A stretch of DNA of 64,000 bases from Cliona cf. orientalis (Eukaryota > Porifera > Demospongiae > Clionaida > Clionaidae): NCBI GenBank assembly GCA_963930775.1, contig OZ005691.1:10661000-10724999 (forward strand), in the 5' to 3' direction. The position numbers and the translations under genes were made by a program. The notes under the pieces are model-generated. The model was not told the DNA's origin. It worked only from the letters and a program-made list of their open reading frames with translations, and ran no database searches. Each line of letters opens with the position of its first letter. The first letter of the stretch is position 1. Below are positions 25,875-38,002 of this stretch, piece by piece.

Positions 25875-26556
25875 TGTGACCGTCCACGAGAAAACCATGC
25901 ATAATGCGCTGAAAAAAATTTTTGAGTTAAGGCCACCATTACCAACTACAACCTTTGAACTATTGCTCCAGCAAATTTGAAGTCTCTAGCCCGTGTAGTC
26001 ATGGAGATATGAGCAAAAATGTACCCGGATCGCCCGTACTCGAGTATTGCAAAAAATTGCAATGAACATTGCTACATACGTTGCACGCGGAAGTCCGTAT
26101 ACTCGCCGTTTATGGTAAATACGTGGCCCCGCCCACCAAGTCAATGAGCTAGCTGGCTGCCAAAACGTTCGAACGAGAGCAGCAGCCAACGTTTCGATGG
26201 AAAAGAACAAGAAGATAAGCGTGTCTAAAGATCGTTAGTACAAAAATTCGAAGAAAGAAGTGACTGGAGAGTTTTTCTGTGCAGCTGCCGTGCTTGCCTA
26301 CCTGCAACTATGGCAACGGCTCCGTATCATGGACGGCCAATGTTTAATAGCTACACGGCCGACTTCTTCGAGCCATAACTCAGTAAGTATAGCGTTCTAG
26401 AAGCTACGAAGCAGATTTTTGTGTAGAGGAATCATTTCTCTATCGATCCATACAAAAAAGTGAAAATCGATAGTTATCACTATAGATGACTAAATTGGCC
26501 TGTATCTCAGATTGATATCCAGCGCATTATGCATGGTTTTCTCGTGGACGGTCACA
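25875..26556. mobile_element. TA-flanked inverted-repeat element, 682 bp
   Basis: Inverted ends TGTGACCGTCCACGAGAAAA continue through CCATGCATAATGCGCTG (about 37 bp), flanked by TA. It has no coding capacity. TA use would fit Tc1/mariner-type mobilisation. Confidence 0.7.
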
Positions 26557-26687
26557 TATAGTGCCAACTGTAAATGATCTGCATGTTAAGATTCTCTTAT
26601 GGAACACCCTTGGGTGACGATGCTGTCACCTATGGCACTCAGCTAGATGCTCTAGCTATCAGGCCCAACTCATGAAATAACCATTAA

Positions 26688-26839
26688 CTGTAGCACTTGT
26701 ATACAATCCCTAAGATTTTCATACAAAAAAAAACTGGTAGAGCATCACACCGGAGATATGAGTGTGTGGGTTCGATCCCCACTCAAGTCCTGAGATTTTT
26801 TCCTATGAAAATCTTAGTGCTTGTATACAAGTGCTACAG
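26688..26839 (+). repeat. Inverted-repeat element enclosing a tRNA-like module
   Basis: The ends CTGTAGCACTTGTATACAA with TAAGATTTTCATA are inverted at 26,805-26,839. Between them, at about 26,731-26,790, is a tRNA-like stretch with A-box-like TGGTAGAGCATC, a CACCGGAG anticodon-arm-like piece and a near-perfect T arm GTGGGTTCGATCCCCAC. The 5' acceptor half is missing, so a functional tRNA is unlikely. This is the second such arrangement in the window (see 253-576). Confidence 0.6.
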
Positions 26840-27071
26840 TTGATTGTAAATGATTTGATTACCACTTCCATAGTTACAATTCGAGATGAATAAGATCTAA
26901 AGTTAGTCAGCCATATCCATGCACGTATTGTGGTAAATTTTTCTTTTCTCATAATTAATAAAATTAATATAATAATAATAATTATAATTATTATTATTAT
27001 CATACTGTATAATAAACAATCAAGACATAAAGTTGCATGAAAAATAATATTAATAGCAAAAACCTGTGTAT

Positions 27072-27640
27072 ATAATATTATAATATGAACACTTGACCAT
27101 CTCCCCAGTAGCTGTACAGTGTAATGTTGCATGTGGTAAAAGGTCGTCAATAGAATGCGTACACATCGATCGATGCTGGCCCCAGAAATCATGGAGATGG
27201 CGTCTAAGATCGACTCTCAACCTTGATAGCGACAAGTTTCGATGCTTCAATCACGGAGACGAACTCGATAACACAGTATTCCTTCCGAAGTTCAGGTTGG
27301 TCACGCTGCTGCAGTCGCGCGCGGGCCAGCCCCTTGTGGCAGTGATGCGTGCTATATATAGCGCAAGGCTAGCTTTATTTATCCATGGCATTACGTAAGC
27401 CAAGAAAACACGTGAAGTTCAACCAACAGTACTTCTCAGAGAAAGTAGCGCTCAGCTTGTAATCTATTCGCTGGATACACGACATATTTACTGATTTTCA
27501 AGTGGCTCCAGCGAGGCCCTGAATTTTCTCATAATTACCTCATAGATTACCTAAGAGATTACACCATAGGTTTCATCATAATTACACTATAATTACCTCA
27601 TAACCACAGAAAAGTAAATTGCTACTGGGGAGATAACTAG
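27072..27640. repeat. CTCCCCAGTAG repeat, copy 2 (inverted relative to copy 1)
   Basis: It is the reverse complement of the repeat at 19,210-19,792 over almost its whole length, including the AAAGGTCGTCAA motif and the palindromic GGTAATCTATGAGGTAATTATG segment. It lies just downstream of the Roc-COR part of copy D. Confidence 0.65.
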
Positions 27641-27780
27641 AGTTATAGACAATAATATTATGTAAGATACTGGTGTTATATCTATGACACATACAGTAAC
27701 TAACTCAAATTAATTTTATCTTCAAAAAGGTTTAGAAATAAATTGTGTGCATGAGGAATGAATTATAGTAAAGGTCAATC

Positions 27781-30700
27781 TCAACTTAGTAGACAAGTTT
27801 TATGCCCACTTTTTGTTGATGAAATATCAACATTAACACCCAAAGCCTCCTTTAAATCTTTAGCAAGTTGACGTTGTTTGGCCTCCTCCAGAGCATTAAG
27901 AACAGTTTCCCATGTAGTGGGAGTACGACCTTTGCCCTCCAGCCATTCGATAAACATGGTACGACAAGCATCTTCAGCTTTGTGTTCGTTTCTTCGTATC
28001 CTCGAAATATCATGGCCTTCGAAGTGCAGTCTCGTTGCTATTTTTTCCCAAACATGGGCAACTTTGTCGATCACGTTCACCCTCTTTCCATTTCCAGTGA
28101 TACTGTCTAGTTCGTGTAGACAAGGCCGCCTCGACAGAACTGAGTTTGCAGTGTCTCCTACACAAAACAATCACATGAATACAATATTTTAAAACAATGC
28201 ACAATAATAATAATATTATTATTATTGCTATAGTACAAACATGCATTTAACTAATTCCTACTGGTAGGGGCAGGATGCAAATCTTATAGCATCAATCATT
28301 GCCGATAATATTGATTATAGATTGAAAGCGAACTACACTCAGTCCATGCAGGTAGCAGATGATACTCTTAGACTGGATAACCTCTGATAATGGCTTAGTT
28401 GCTACTGCAGAGGGAATTTTTGAAGTAAATGCACAAATAAGTGCATGCAGTTATACTATAAATAATGGGCATGAATCATTGATTGCACGCTTCTGTGAAT
28501 TGGCAAAAATAACAACAACGATCACCTATCTGCAACAGCTATTATAGCTACAGTATTTATGTGTATCATCACCTTAGGGATTAAAAGTTAATAATTATTG
28601 AGTGTGACTCACCCCTGGCAGCATCTAATTCCGGTTGCACATCTCCGTGTGATACACCACTCTGTCCAGTAGCTATCGTTCCTTAACAATTAGAAGAAAT
28701 TAGCAAGTAAATAAACAAGCACAATTTAAGTAGCTACTGTGAAAACTAAATCACTATTGACCCATACTTACCAATTTCAACTGTCTGCTTGATGCCACTA
28801 TTAGGATTAGATTCTGATCTGTGTAAACACACTTTGCTTACAGGTGAAGAGCAATCCATGTCATCTAAACAATATTATTATATAGATAGATGATAAGGTA
28901 CAGGTAGCTGAGAATGTAAGAATATAGCTTGTTACACATACCAGTTGCTGCTTGAGGAGATGTTTGTTCTTTCAGCCAGAGCAACTGATTTGGTGATAAT
29001 TTTTTCCCAACTTCATCATCTGAACTGCAAATCCAGAGCTTAACTCCAAAAGTAGCGGGATGAGGATCTCCTTCACCACAAGGACAAAGGAGAGCAAAAG
29101 ATGGTGTGGAATTGGTGTAGCCGAGGACAAGGTTAGCTTTTCTTAAGCCAGCACTGAGTGCTTGCTTAATGACTGGACAAAAGTTAGATGGGTCTTAATT
29201 CTTCTGATTTCACATCGAAATGAACCTCAAAGTGAAGCAAGGTGTCGATCAATGTGACTGAACAGGCTGTTTTGAATCCAGGAATTGAGAATTGGATGCA
29301 ATTTCGGTGTAGGCAGGTTGGAGTGACAGAAGTGGCTCTCTTCTTCAGCTTCCAAGGACCAGGGTAGTGATTCTCTGGTGAGGTAAAGAAAGAAATGAGA
29401 GCACAGAAGATGCCACGACGTGGAGGGCCATCAGGGAAGTAAAGGACTAGGGGAGCTACTAAGGAATCACAAGAAAGGCGATGCTTGTCAACCTCATCCC
29501 TACCAAGCATTCGTAGAAGGCATGGAACAAAAAATATACCTTCATCAGAGACATTGGCAAAGATAAGAAGCTTTTGGTATAAGATAGCTAGTTGCTCGGG
29601 CTCAAACATACCTGCAACATAATGCTTTTTGAACGTTGGATCTCGAAGAAACTCGATCGTGACTAAAGCGTGACAGAAAAATTTCTTCCAATCTTCTCCT
29701 GAACCGATCTTGAGCTTATCGTGATGAACTTTCACAAGCTCTGAGATTTTGTCAAGAAGCACCTGAGGGTTGGTGAAGACTATCTCAGGAAGAATATCGG
29801 GATAGTAGAAGACCAGTGACAGCTCATTAAGGTAGATCAGAGCTGCATCTAATGCACTCTCGTCAAGGTGAAGTTTATGAGCAACTTCAAGACACTCAGA
29901 ATTCCACGCTGTAGTCGTTCAGTAATTTCTTGTAGCATTATTTCGAAACCCAGCCACTGTAGTGGAAGCTTCTGCACATCTGATCTGTTCTCTGTGGAGA
30001 ACCTTGAGACAATGGCTTGAGCCATATCCTCCTCTTCAACACCAGGACACTTGGTATTCATGGGAAAGAGCACTTCATCTGTGCCTGGTCGGTAGTAGAC
30101 GATCTCCTTCTCGAATGTTGGCAGCAGCATTCCTATCAACTTCTGATTTTTTGTTTCTCTCAATTCATCGCTTTTGCTTTCTTCATCCTTGTGGGTCCCG
30201 ACCATAACTATTTGCGGAGCTTCACCATCTTTACCTGCACCTTCGCTCGACCGGTGAGTGTGAAGTGACTGGAGGCCTTCCTTGATGAGCTGCTCTGTTG
30301 TGTGGTGAGACTCATAGGGAGTGCCCAATGCTTTGCCTTCTTCGTAATACTCGATCATCGGACGACTGGAGAAGCTTTCGGAAAGCTTGAAAACAAATAC
30401 TATCAATGACATCCTTCGCAAAAATATGGGCAAAATTTCATGGAATTGAGGCTGGCCACCACAGTCGGACACCAGGAGCTTGTGAATAAAGGTGAGGGGC
30501 TCTTCTGTCTCGGGACACTCGTCAATCAGCTGGAACATCTCATCAAGCACGTCGTGAATAACTTGGAGTACGTGAGGGTCGACCGAATTTCGAGAAGAAG
30601 CTGTTGTTATCGATCGTTGCGCTATTGGAGTGGGATTTTCACGTTTTCGGGTAGCATCCATTGCTGTTTGTTGATGAGTTGCTGCTGTTGATGTCTTCTG

Positions 30701-31080
30701 CTCGCTTCCACCATCTACCTCCACCTCTTGGCCAGGAGTCTGTTGGGCAGCTACTTCCTCTTCAGATTGTGATTTCTTAAGAGCTTCGATTATCTCTCGT
30801 CCTAGTGTCGTTTTCGAGATCCTGGCGCAGAGGTTCATCTTGTCCTTGGACACATATTTGCGCCATTTGCTACCGAGCTTTTGTAGCTGGTACATTGTCA
30901 CTGGGCGTGTGGCTACGGGAGTGCTGTCTCGAACATCAGGAGGCTTTTCACCAGCAACGATTTTCATGGTGCACGTCTTCCCCACTCCAGCGCTGCCATA
31001 GAGTAGCATCTTGTCGGTGAACATATCGACGTATCCCATTTTCATCGACTGTTGGAAAAGCCTTCGAGATTCGCTCGAGC
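27781..31080 (-). pseudogene. Roc-COR GTPase plus Death domain, 3' half of copy D (frameshifted)
   Basis: Exons: Roc-COR 31080-28942, linkers 28864-28772 (93 bp) and 28681-28613 (69 bp), Death 28157-27781. All are phase 1. The two linker exons have no counterpart in B. P-loop GSAGVGKT, DCGGQPQF and THKD are present. Against B there is a 10-bp deletion near 29,894 (before the COR segment, after ERLQRGIL) and a 4-bp gain near 29,197 (DVKSEE), each shifting the frame. At the position of B's lesion this copy is open (DESALDAALIYLNELS). The Death exon is intact and ends SGHKTCLLS. As drawn this is a young pseudogene; sequencing error is less likely for the 10-bp loss. Confidence 0.72.
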
Positions 31081-34000
31081 CTAGAGATGGTGATGCATGT
31101 GTTGGTAGGAGGGCATGGCAATGTAAATCAAGTTAGCTTTAAAGATGCTGCCACTAAGTTTTCTATGTGTCTATATGCTAAAACTACCGCATAGTGAAAA
31201 ATTTTCGGGGGAGAAAACGTTCATGGATCTGTAGGAAGGGAGCATTTTAGAAAACTTTTGTGAGCTACTAAAATATTGCGGTTGTTGGAGTTGCTGCAAG
31301 AAAAATGAACACTGTTAGATAACTAATGGGTAGAAAGCTTGTACCGTGACTATGCCTGTTTTGCGGAACGTAATAATTATTCTACATGGTTACTGCTTTC
31401 ATAATAAATTAATATCTGAAGAAACGCACAGAAAAGTAATTCCCACAGTATTTAGGAGGAATAAAGGAGGCTACTAGGCTAGGTAGGCACTTAGGCTTTC
31501 AAGTACAATATGCATTATCAGGGGCGGAGGAAGCAATCCTTAGGTGGTCAGGATGAATAATTGCATTCCACAAAAATTAGGAATTATATTTAGGACAATG
31601 ACATCATTATTAACACCGTAGTTCGAAGTTCAATGCTTCCTAGCAGACAATCCATGGATGTGAGCAAGTCCTCTTTATCCCATATGCATGCACACACACT
31701 GGGCATGTGCACATGCACAGTACATGTAAACATACATACCAGTAGTGTAATACATGTGATCTGGTAATCTATATAATATATTATAGTATTGTGGTTACCA
31801 CTGGATGCATCACTAGTTAATGTTATCAATGAAGCTTGGAAGATAGCACACATAATGCATAGTGTTGGTGAATAATTTAATTTACTGTTCAATTACATCC
31901 CATTGTTCTAAACCACACTCTGTGACCCTAAGACACCTGCTTATGGTGGCTTTGATAAATTCACTACATGTACACACTAACCTGTCTTAGTGCATACATA
32001 ACAACAAATTCTACTATTAGGCAAGGCAGGTTGAGCTCTATCTAATAGCGCTTTAGATTAAGACATTTTCTTTTTCAAAATAATAATTATCACTGAACTA
32101 GAACTACCAATGAAGAAGTATGCACACAGTTGCATAATAATATTATTATAATCAATAATGTAACAATGTACGAGTATAAAATTAATAATGTTGAACTGTA
32201 CGTAACCAAAACAACTTTAAGGTTAGTAAGCCAGACAGTGTCGGAAGGATGAAATAATGTAGCTACATGTAAAAGGCTACCAATTCTCCCCTCACTCCTA
32301 CAGCTGTGTGCACATGGCTCACCTTTGAGATACAATTTCTGAACTACTTCCAGTGCTCCGTGTTCTCCCGTCACCCACAAGGCAAGAGCAACAGTGCTCC
32401 AAGAGGGAGATAGGTGGTCAGCAAGGAAGATGGTAGAGTACGCTCTGGGAAGTTGTCTCCTGTCATACTGACGCTTGAGTTCCTCTCGCTTGGAGTCCGG
32501 AATCTGAAGCCAAGGACTAACACCACTCCAACCATCCAGACACTGAACACCATCAAGGACACTGGTTAGAATATCTAGTGTCAATGATGGCTCTGTGTGA
32601 ATGTGTACATGTATGCGTGTGTGTACGGAGGTGGATATGTGCACAGATGGGATCAGTGCTAGCATCAACAAAATTAATGCATTACTACATACACGATATA
32701 TTATACATTACTGCAGGCATGGATTTGCTGTGATATGTACACACACAATCACAAGCATCCTCTATCATATGCATGACACACCCACATGTACCTGGAGCCC
32801 TCTGAATATAGGCTTTGGCTGCAGTTAGAGCATCCTCTTCTCCAAAGTAGTGCAGCTGCCCTCGATCCTAGATCCCCCCAGCCCCGTAAGGCAAAGGGGG
32901 AAGACTTCAGATAATAATGGATACATTCATGTCGCTGCTGCTCTTCATCCTTGCTGTGTTCTATGATCTTCCACTTCACACTATCTGGTATATGGAGGCA
33001 CAATATCAGGATGTCCATGTCCACTACATGGTTTAGTACAGTAGACAGGTTGCTGTGAGTGAGTGTAGTGTCTGTTAGGGAAATGTGAAGGTCACATTAA
33101 AGAATATTTTACAGAGCGTATGCCCCTATAATTAGGACCTGGTGTTAATGACATTCAGTGATATTGTTTCCCATTAGCTAATGTGTGCATGATAACAACC
33201 ATATGCATTCAAACTTGATGGCCAAGCACTAATCAACCATATAGATAGGCATTGAAGGTGATCTGGTAATTGTGCACACGGTGACTTAGTGGGTTCAATG
33301 GTGGCTATATACTCTCTTATTACCGCTGCTATTGTATAATTATCTCTTGCCATCACATTACATGACAAGTGCAGGATGGTAATAGTTGTTGGCTGTTGCC
33401 TAGCAACTTAAGTTTTTACAGGAAAGTTGCTGGCCACCAGAGTGGTATATGGGTGACCATAGGACACATGTAGGCCAATGATGAGAGGGGGTCATGGGCC
33501 AACAAGACAGTTACCCTTAATTGGGATGAATTCAACCAAGCTCTCATGCATCTCAATTAGGTCTTGAAAATATATCTTATACCAGTACAAGGAGCCATGG
33601 CTACAGTTGTAATTCATCCACGTCACCATCACCGATTACACACACACACACACACACACAGGGAGGTGGCCTTTGATCTTAGAGATATGTGTTGATTCCT
33701 ATTCCCCATGCAGTAACTCATAACCACAACAGGTCTCAGGAATGGAGAAATGGAGAATGTGAAAACAGATGGAAACAACTATCAAAATTGACATTGTACC
33801 AGTGCTTGTCTATTGTATGGACCTTTATACTAATACAGTACAGCATAGCCAGAAATTTTTACTAGTCTCACCAACCTCACCATCTGCTCTCTGTAGCGAA
33901 ATTTTAATCTATTAAACTTTTCCTGTATATTAACTAATAATTGTGATGACCTTTACTGCATTTATTTCACTGAGGATTTTGTAATGCAGAGGTAACATTT

Positions 34001-34613
34001 ATTTTTGCTCAGTGAAATTTCCAGCTTTACAACAATGCATGTTAGGAGTTATTAGCACTAGGTTACACTAAGCCATCACAGTTAGTCCCTATCTATACAT
34101 GGATAATGTTGTATCAAGAATTTCATAAAAAGAACATACCAGTCAGCTCCTCAGCATAGTGACGTATCCTGTCTGCAATATCACTGTAATGACTATAGAC
34201 AGAGTAGTTACACTGCAAAAAAAGGTGTGTCATTATGACCTGAGGTAGCGGGTTATTTGTTTGTCTCACAAAATGACCACCCTACATACGGGTCAATTGC
34301 CCACTGGGTCAAAATAGCCCATCAGTATGTGTTGTTTTAACACTGACATGTGTCACTGTGACACATAGCTAATGCATGCATGACTACATTCTTGCGGACA
34401 CTCTGCGTGCACATACTTGTGCTATTGCTATACAATAACAATAATACTAATAATAATATTATTATAATATTTACATAGGAGTAATAAATAGCAAAAATAT
34501 AATACATGTATAATATAATTATAAGACTAATAAGGAAATGTATGTTCAAATGTACACATCATGCATGTACACATTACTATAATTTAGTATGACTACGATA
34601 ATGAACGTTTTAG

Positions 34614-37600
34614 TTACAAGCCTGCACTTCTCACATATGCTGTGTATCTCACTGGCCTGGATAGATTGTCTGGCTGATCGAGCAGTATGTCTTGGAGAAA
34701 GTAGAGAGAGGGCATACATCCTCGTGGATAGCTCACGTCAAAAACATAGTAGGCAGCCATCAAGTGTGTGAATCCCTCAGCGAGAGTATTCGCTGGTATT
34801 TCCAAAAGAGAATCATTTTCAGCACACAGGAACATTTGAATTATCTCATCTTCTTGGTGGAACACCACCAGACGTGGCTCCATCAAATCTGAGGTGAAGT
34901 GTTCCTCAATTTCTCCTGTAGCCTGAGGCACAAGAAACAAATAGCGAATCATATAATATACGTCCAAGTTTACAACACACCGTTGTACACAACAAAGTTA
35001 GCATCATGCACGCACCCCCACACTCATGCACAGAAATACATACACAAAACGCACACTCCCTCTCACAAAGCACACACTGCACGCGCACACACACACCCAC
35101 AAAACATACACAATCATAATAATTATAATATGCACACGTACAACACATGCACACACATAATATTATGTTCAGTATAGCTTTTGCTGGCTCAGTGGGTTAA
35201 CCTGAGCATACTGTATAGTGTATAGCTGGAAACTTTTGAAGATATACAATTTTCGTGATTTTCACGGTTGACTGACGAGCAATAAAAATCTGAAATAAAA
35301 TCCTAAAAGTGCTATACTTGCATGTTTTTACCCCGCGCGCATGTGCAAGGGGTAAAGCAATCGGATTGTCCATCTGTTATCGTTGTCGTCGTCGGCACGA
35401 ATAGCTATTGTCAGATCTCGCGTTCTAGCACAACCAATCGGTAGATATTAGTGAAAAACTGACGCCGGGCTTCGAATTACTCAAAAAGGCTTAGTAGTGC
35501 TACAAATCGTGCTTTTCTGTTCAGCATGCCTGTGGTTAATCGACCACACCCACCCTTTTAGTATGCTGATGTGACTGCGCATGCTCAAGCTCAGTATTGG
35601 AAAGGGTCGTCAAGTCATCAAAAAACTTTACCTCAGAGTGATGCAATACTACGCTACAGTGGCTACAGAGCGTGCGCGGTATGTGCTCTACAGAGCTCTA
35701 GTTGTGCATGCAACGGCCATGCATGTGTAGATTGCAATATTCTTGCAGATAGTCCTCCGCGAAACTTGTATCCCTAGATCTATACACTATACAGTATGCT
35801 CAGGTTAACCCGCTGAGCCAGCAAAAAATATACAAAAAGTTTCTAGTCTATGGCAAGTGTGCATTAATTAAAAATCGTGACTAGCTTCACGTACACACAC
35901 AATACACACGTACACACACACACGTACAGAACATGCATACATAATATTGTAAGTATTAGATCAACTTACCTCAACAAAACTGAATGGTAGTTTAGCAGGC
36001 TTTTTATGATATATATTCTTTGTTATCAATTGCAGAGCACGATATTCTTCATGAAAACACAGACCATCAGCAGAAACTTGTAAAAGTTTACAGCACACCA
36101 TACGCCAGTTGGTAGCAACAACCTCGGAAACGGTCTGCTTGAGCATCTCGTTGAACTCAAAAAGTAGCTGCAATGTGTGTATGTGCATGTGTGTATAAAT
36201 ACCGTCTTTGAAATACATACACGTATGCTAAAAATGAGAAATATATAACAGTTATTCACCTCCCAAGGTTTGTATGGAACATAATATATAGAAGCATAAG
36301 CCCAAGGGATGAGTGCTTCTCTAATAATTATGAGGCTGCATGTGGGGTTAAGGGTTGGCTATTACTATGCTACTCAAGCGGCAGTAATAAAACATACCCA
36401 TTTTGATTCCTTCAGCACTGGAAAATTGTCCATAATGTCGTGGATAGATATCTCAGGTTTTTTGAGCCACTGGTTTCGGTACGTACGGGTTGCCGCTAGT
36501 AGCTCCTGGACTGTTTGAGCAGGTGGGTTCTTTGATGACATCAGCTTCTTCAAAGCCTGAACGTTTTCTTCATCTTCCTCCATACAAGGTAGAGACTCAA
36601 GTGTTTTCTTGCTTGATTCACTTTGATGAGACAGCTTGAGCTTTGGGCACTTGGCAGTCGTACTATTCTTCCTGCTGTTGCGATACTTTTGAGTGATTTG
36701 CTTGTTGACGTAATACTACGAGATGAAGAAGCAGACGTAAACAAAAAGATACATTGTACTTGTCGGCTTACCCAGTAGTTGGTATGCCTTGTATCCTTTA
36801 AACAGGGATATTCATCTGCAACCCTCTTGCTGATAGCATGATACTGAGCAGGTGTTGGTGATGGCAAAATTCCTTCGAAGAAGGCCACAATCTCGCGAAT
36901 GAAGGCTGCCCTATTATCTTGTTCTGCCAGTGTTCCATTGTCAATACATGTCTGAACTCTTCGTGAAAAATGAGTGGGTAAGGAGAAATTGTTTATGTCA
37001 AATTTGAGATTGGGAGCAGCCTATATATGGTAAGGATGAAAAACTTTAATATACAACACACAATAGCTAATGCAAGTTGTGTACCTCCTTTTTATTCTCT
37101 ACAAGAGGTTGTTTAACAGCTGATGAGCTATCATAGGCAGGAGCTACTTCTCTATTCTCCTCCCCTGGAGGTTGTCGTTTAGCAGGTGGTGTGTAATCAG
37201 AAGATTGTCTGCCTCTCTTTTCCCCTGGATAATGCTAGTATAGGAGAAGCAAGGATATGATGTACATAAAATTATTAAATGGTGATGCAAGGCAAACTAA
37301 ATTCACATTGTACAAATACAAACATACCAAGTCAACATTTTCCTTTCCATTATCAGTGTGCTGGAAACTCTTGTCAACAGATGCCGTAATCTATAGAATT
37401 GATTATAAACTAACTAAAAAGTTACTAGCCATTATTGTGAGGGTTTGGGAGGATTTTAGCATGATAATTCAGTTTTAAGATGACGTTTAGCTATTCTGGT
37501 ACTTAAAGCAATAAAGAAGCTAGGTATACCTCATCAGAGTTTGTCTCCTCATCTTCACTGTAAACGGTCTCCATTGTCTTAACAATTTTCTTTATTCTTA

Positions 37601-37848
37601 AACGTGCCAGAGGAGCAGGAATAAGAGCGCTAAACTCCTGAAAATCGCCAACAAGTTCCTTCAATGCCTCGCCGTCTATTCCTTCCTCTAGGAAAAAAAC
37701 CAACAAAATAAGTTTGTTTAAAATCAAAGATGAAATGTGTAGTCCTACCTCTTATCAGTTGGACGGTATTCTCGTCGATTCCACGAGCGCTAAGTTCCGA
37801 GCACAGTTTAAAGACTGACAGTCTTTCCATCTTCAAAAAGAGCTTCAA
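34614..37848 (-). CDS. SAM-domain protein carried by the transposon (SAMD3-like)
   Basis: Probable exons: 37848-37749, 37687-37530, 37390-37328, 37233-37085, 37022-36774, 36715-36398, 36167-35970 and a terminal exon about 34922-34614. The first two exons give a SAM-like domain (MERLSVFKLCSELSARGIDE, then GEALKELVGD, then LRIKKIVKTME). The next exons are a hydrophilic linker. Then comes the block typical of 'SAMD3-like' proteins: SLPTHFSRRVQ, YHAISKRVADEYPCLKD, VQALKKLMSSKNP and IHDIMDNFPVLKESKW. The terminal exon has LLEIPANTLAEGFTHLMAAY and a stop. Such proteins are scattered in fish and invertebrate genomes, and their pairing with EnSpm-like transposases suggests a transposon accessory role, which is inference. 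One more exon may lie near 36,250-36,345. Start could be M37848 or M37830. Confidence 0.65.
35179..35825. mobile_element. Fold-back element nested in the CMC/EnSpm transposon
   Basis: Inverted ends TTTTGCTGGCTCAGTGGGTT continue through CCTGAGCATACTGTATAGTG (about 48 bp). It lies in the last intron of the SAM gene and contains a copy of the CCCCGCGCGCAT repeat. The target duplication is not clear. Confidence 0.7.
35329..35705 (+). repeat. CCCCGCGCGCATGCGC interspersed repeat, copy 2
   Basis: Same layout as 16,840-17,250: TTACCCCGCGCGCATGTGCA start, GTTGTCGTCGTCGGCACGA run, AAAGGGTCGTCAAGTCATC, and GTATGTGCTCTACAGAGCTC end. It sits inside the fold-back element at 35,179. Confidence 0.65.
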
Positions 37849-38002
37849 CTCGCAGCAGCTGCAAATGATTACTTATGAGCATGCGCGCAAGGGTTTGAGC
37901 TCGATTGCGCGGGACCAGAGTGCTAGGGGGTGGGGTTTCGGAATACCGGTATCCATGGGGACAGTAACTTGCAGCGCGTTAATTAGAATAGTTTGTTCGA
38001 GA

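Noticed and set aside
19467-27398. ~100-codon frames shared by the two CTCCCCAGTAG repeats
   Set aside because: The similar residues fall in different frames in the two copies, so the likeness comes from shared repeat DNA and not from a kept protein.
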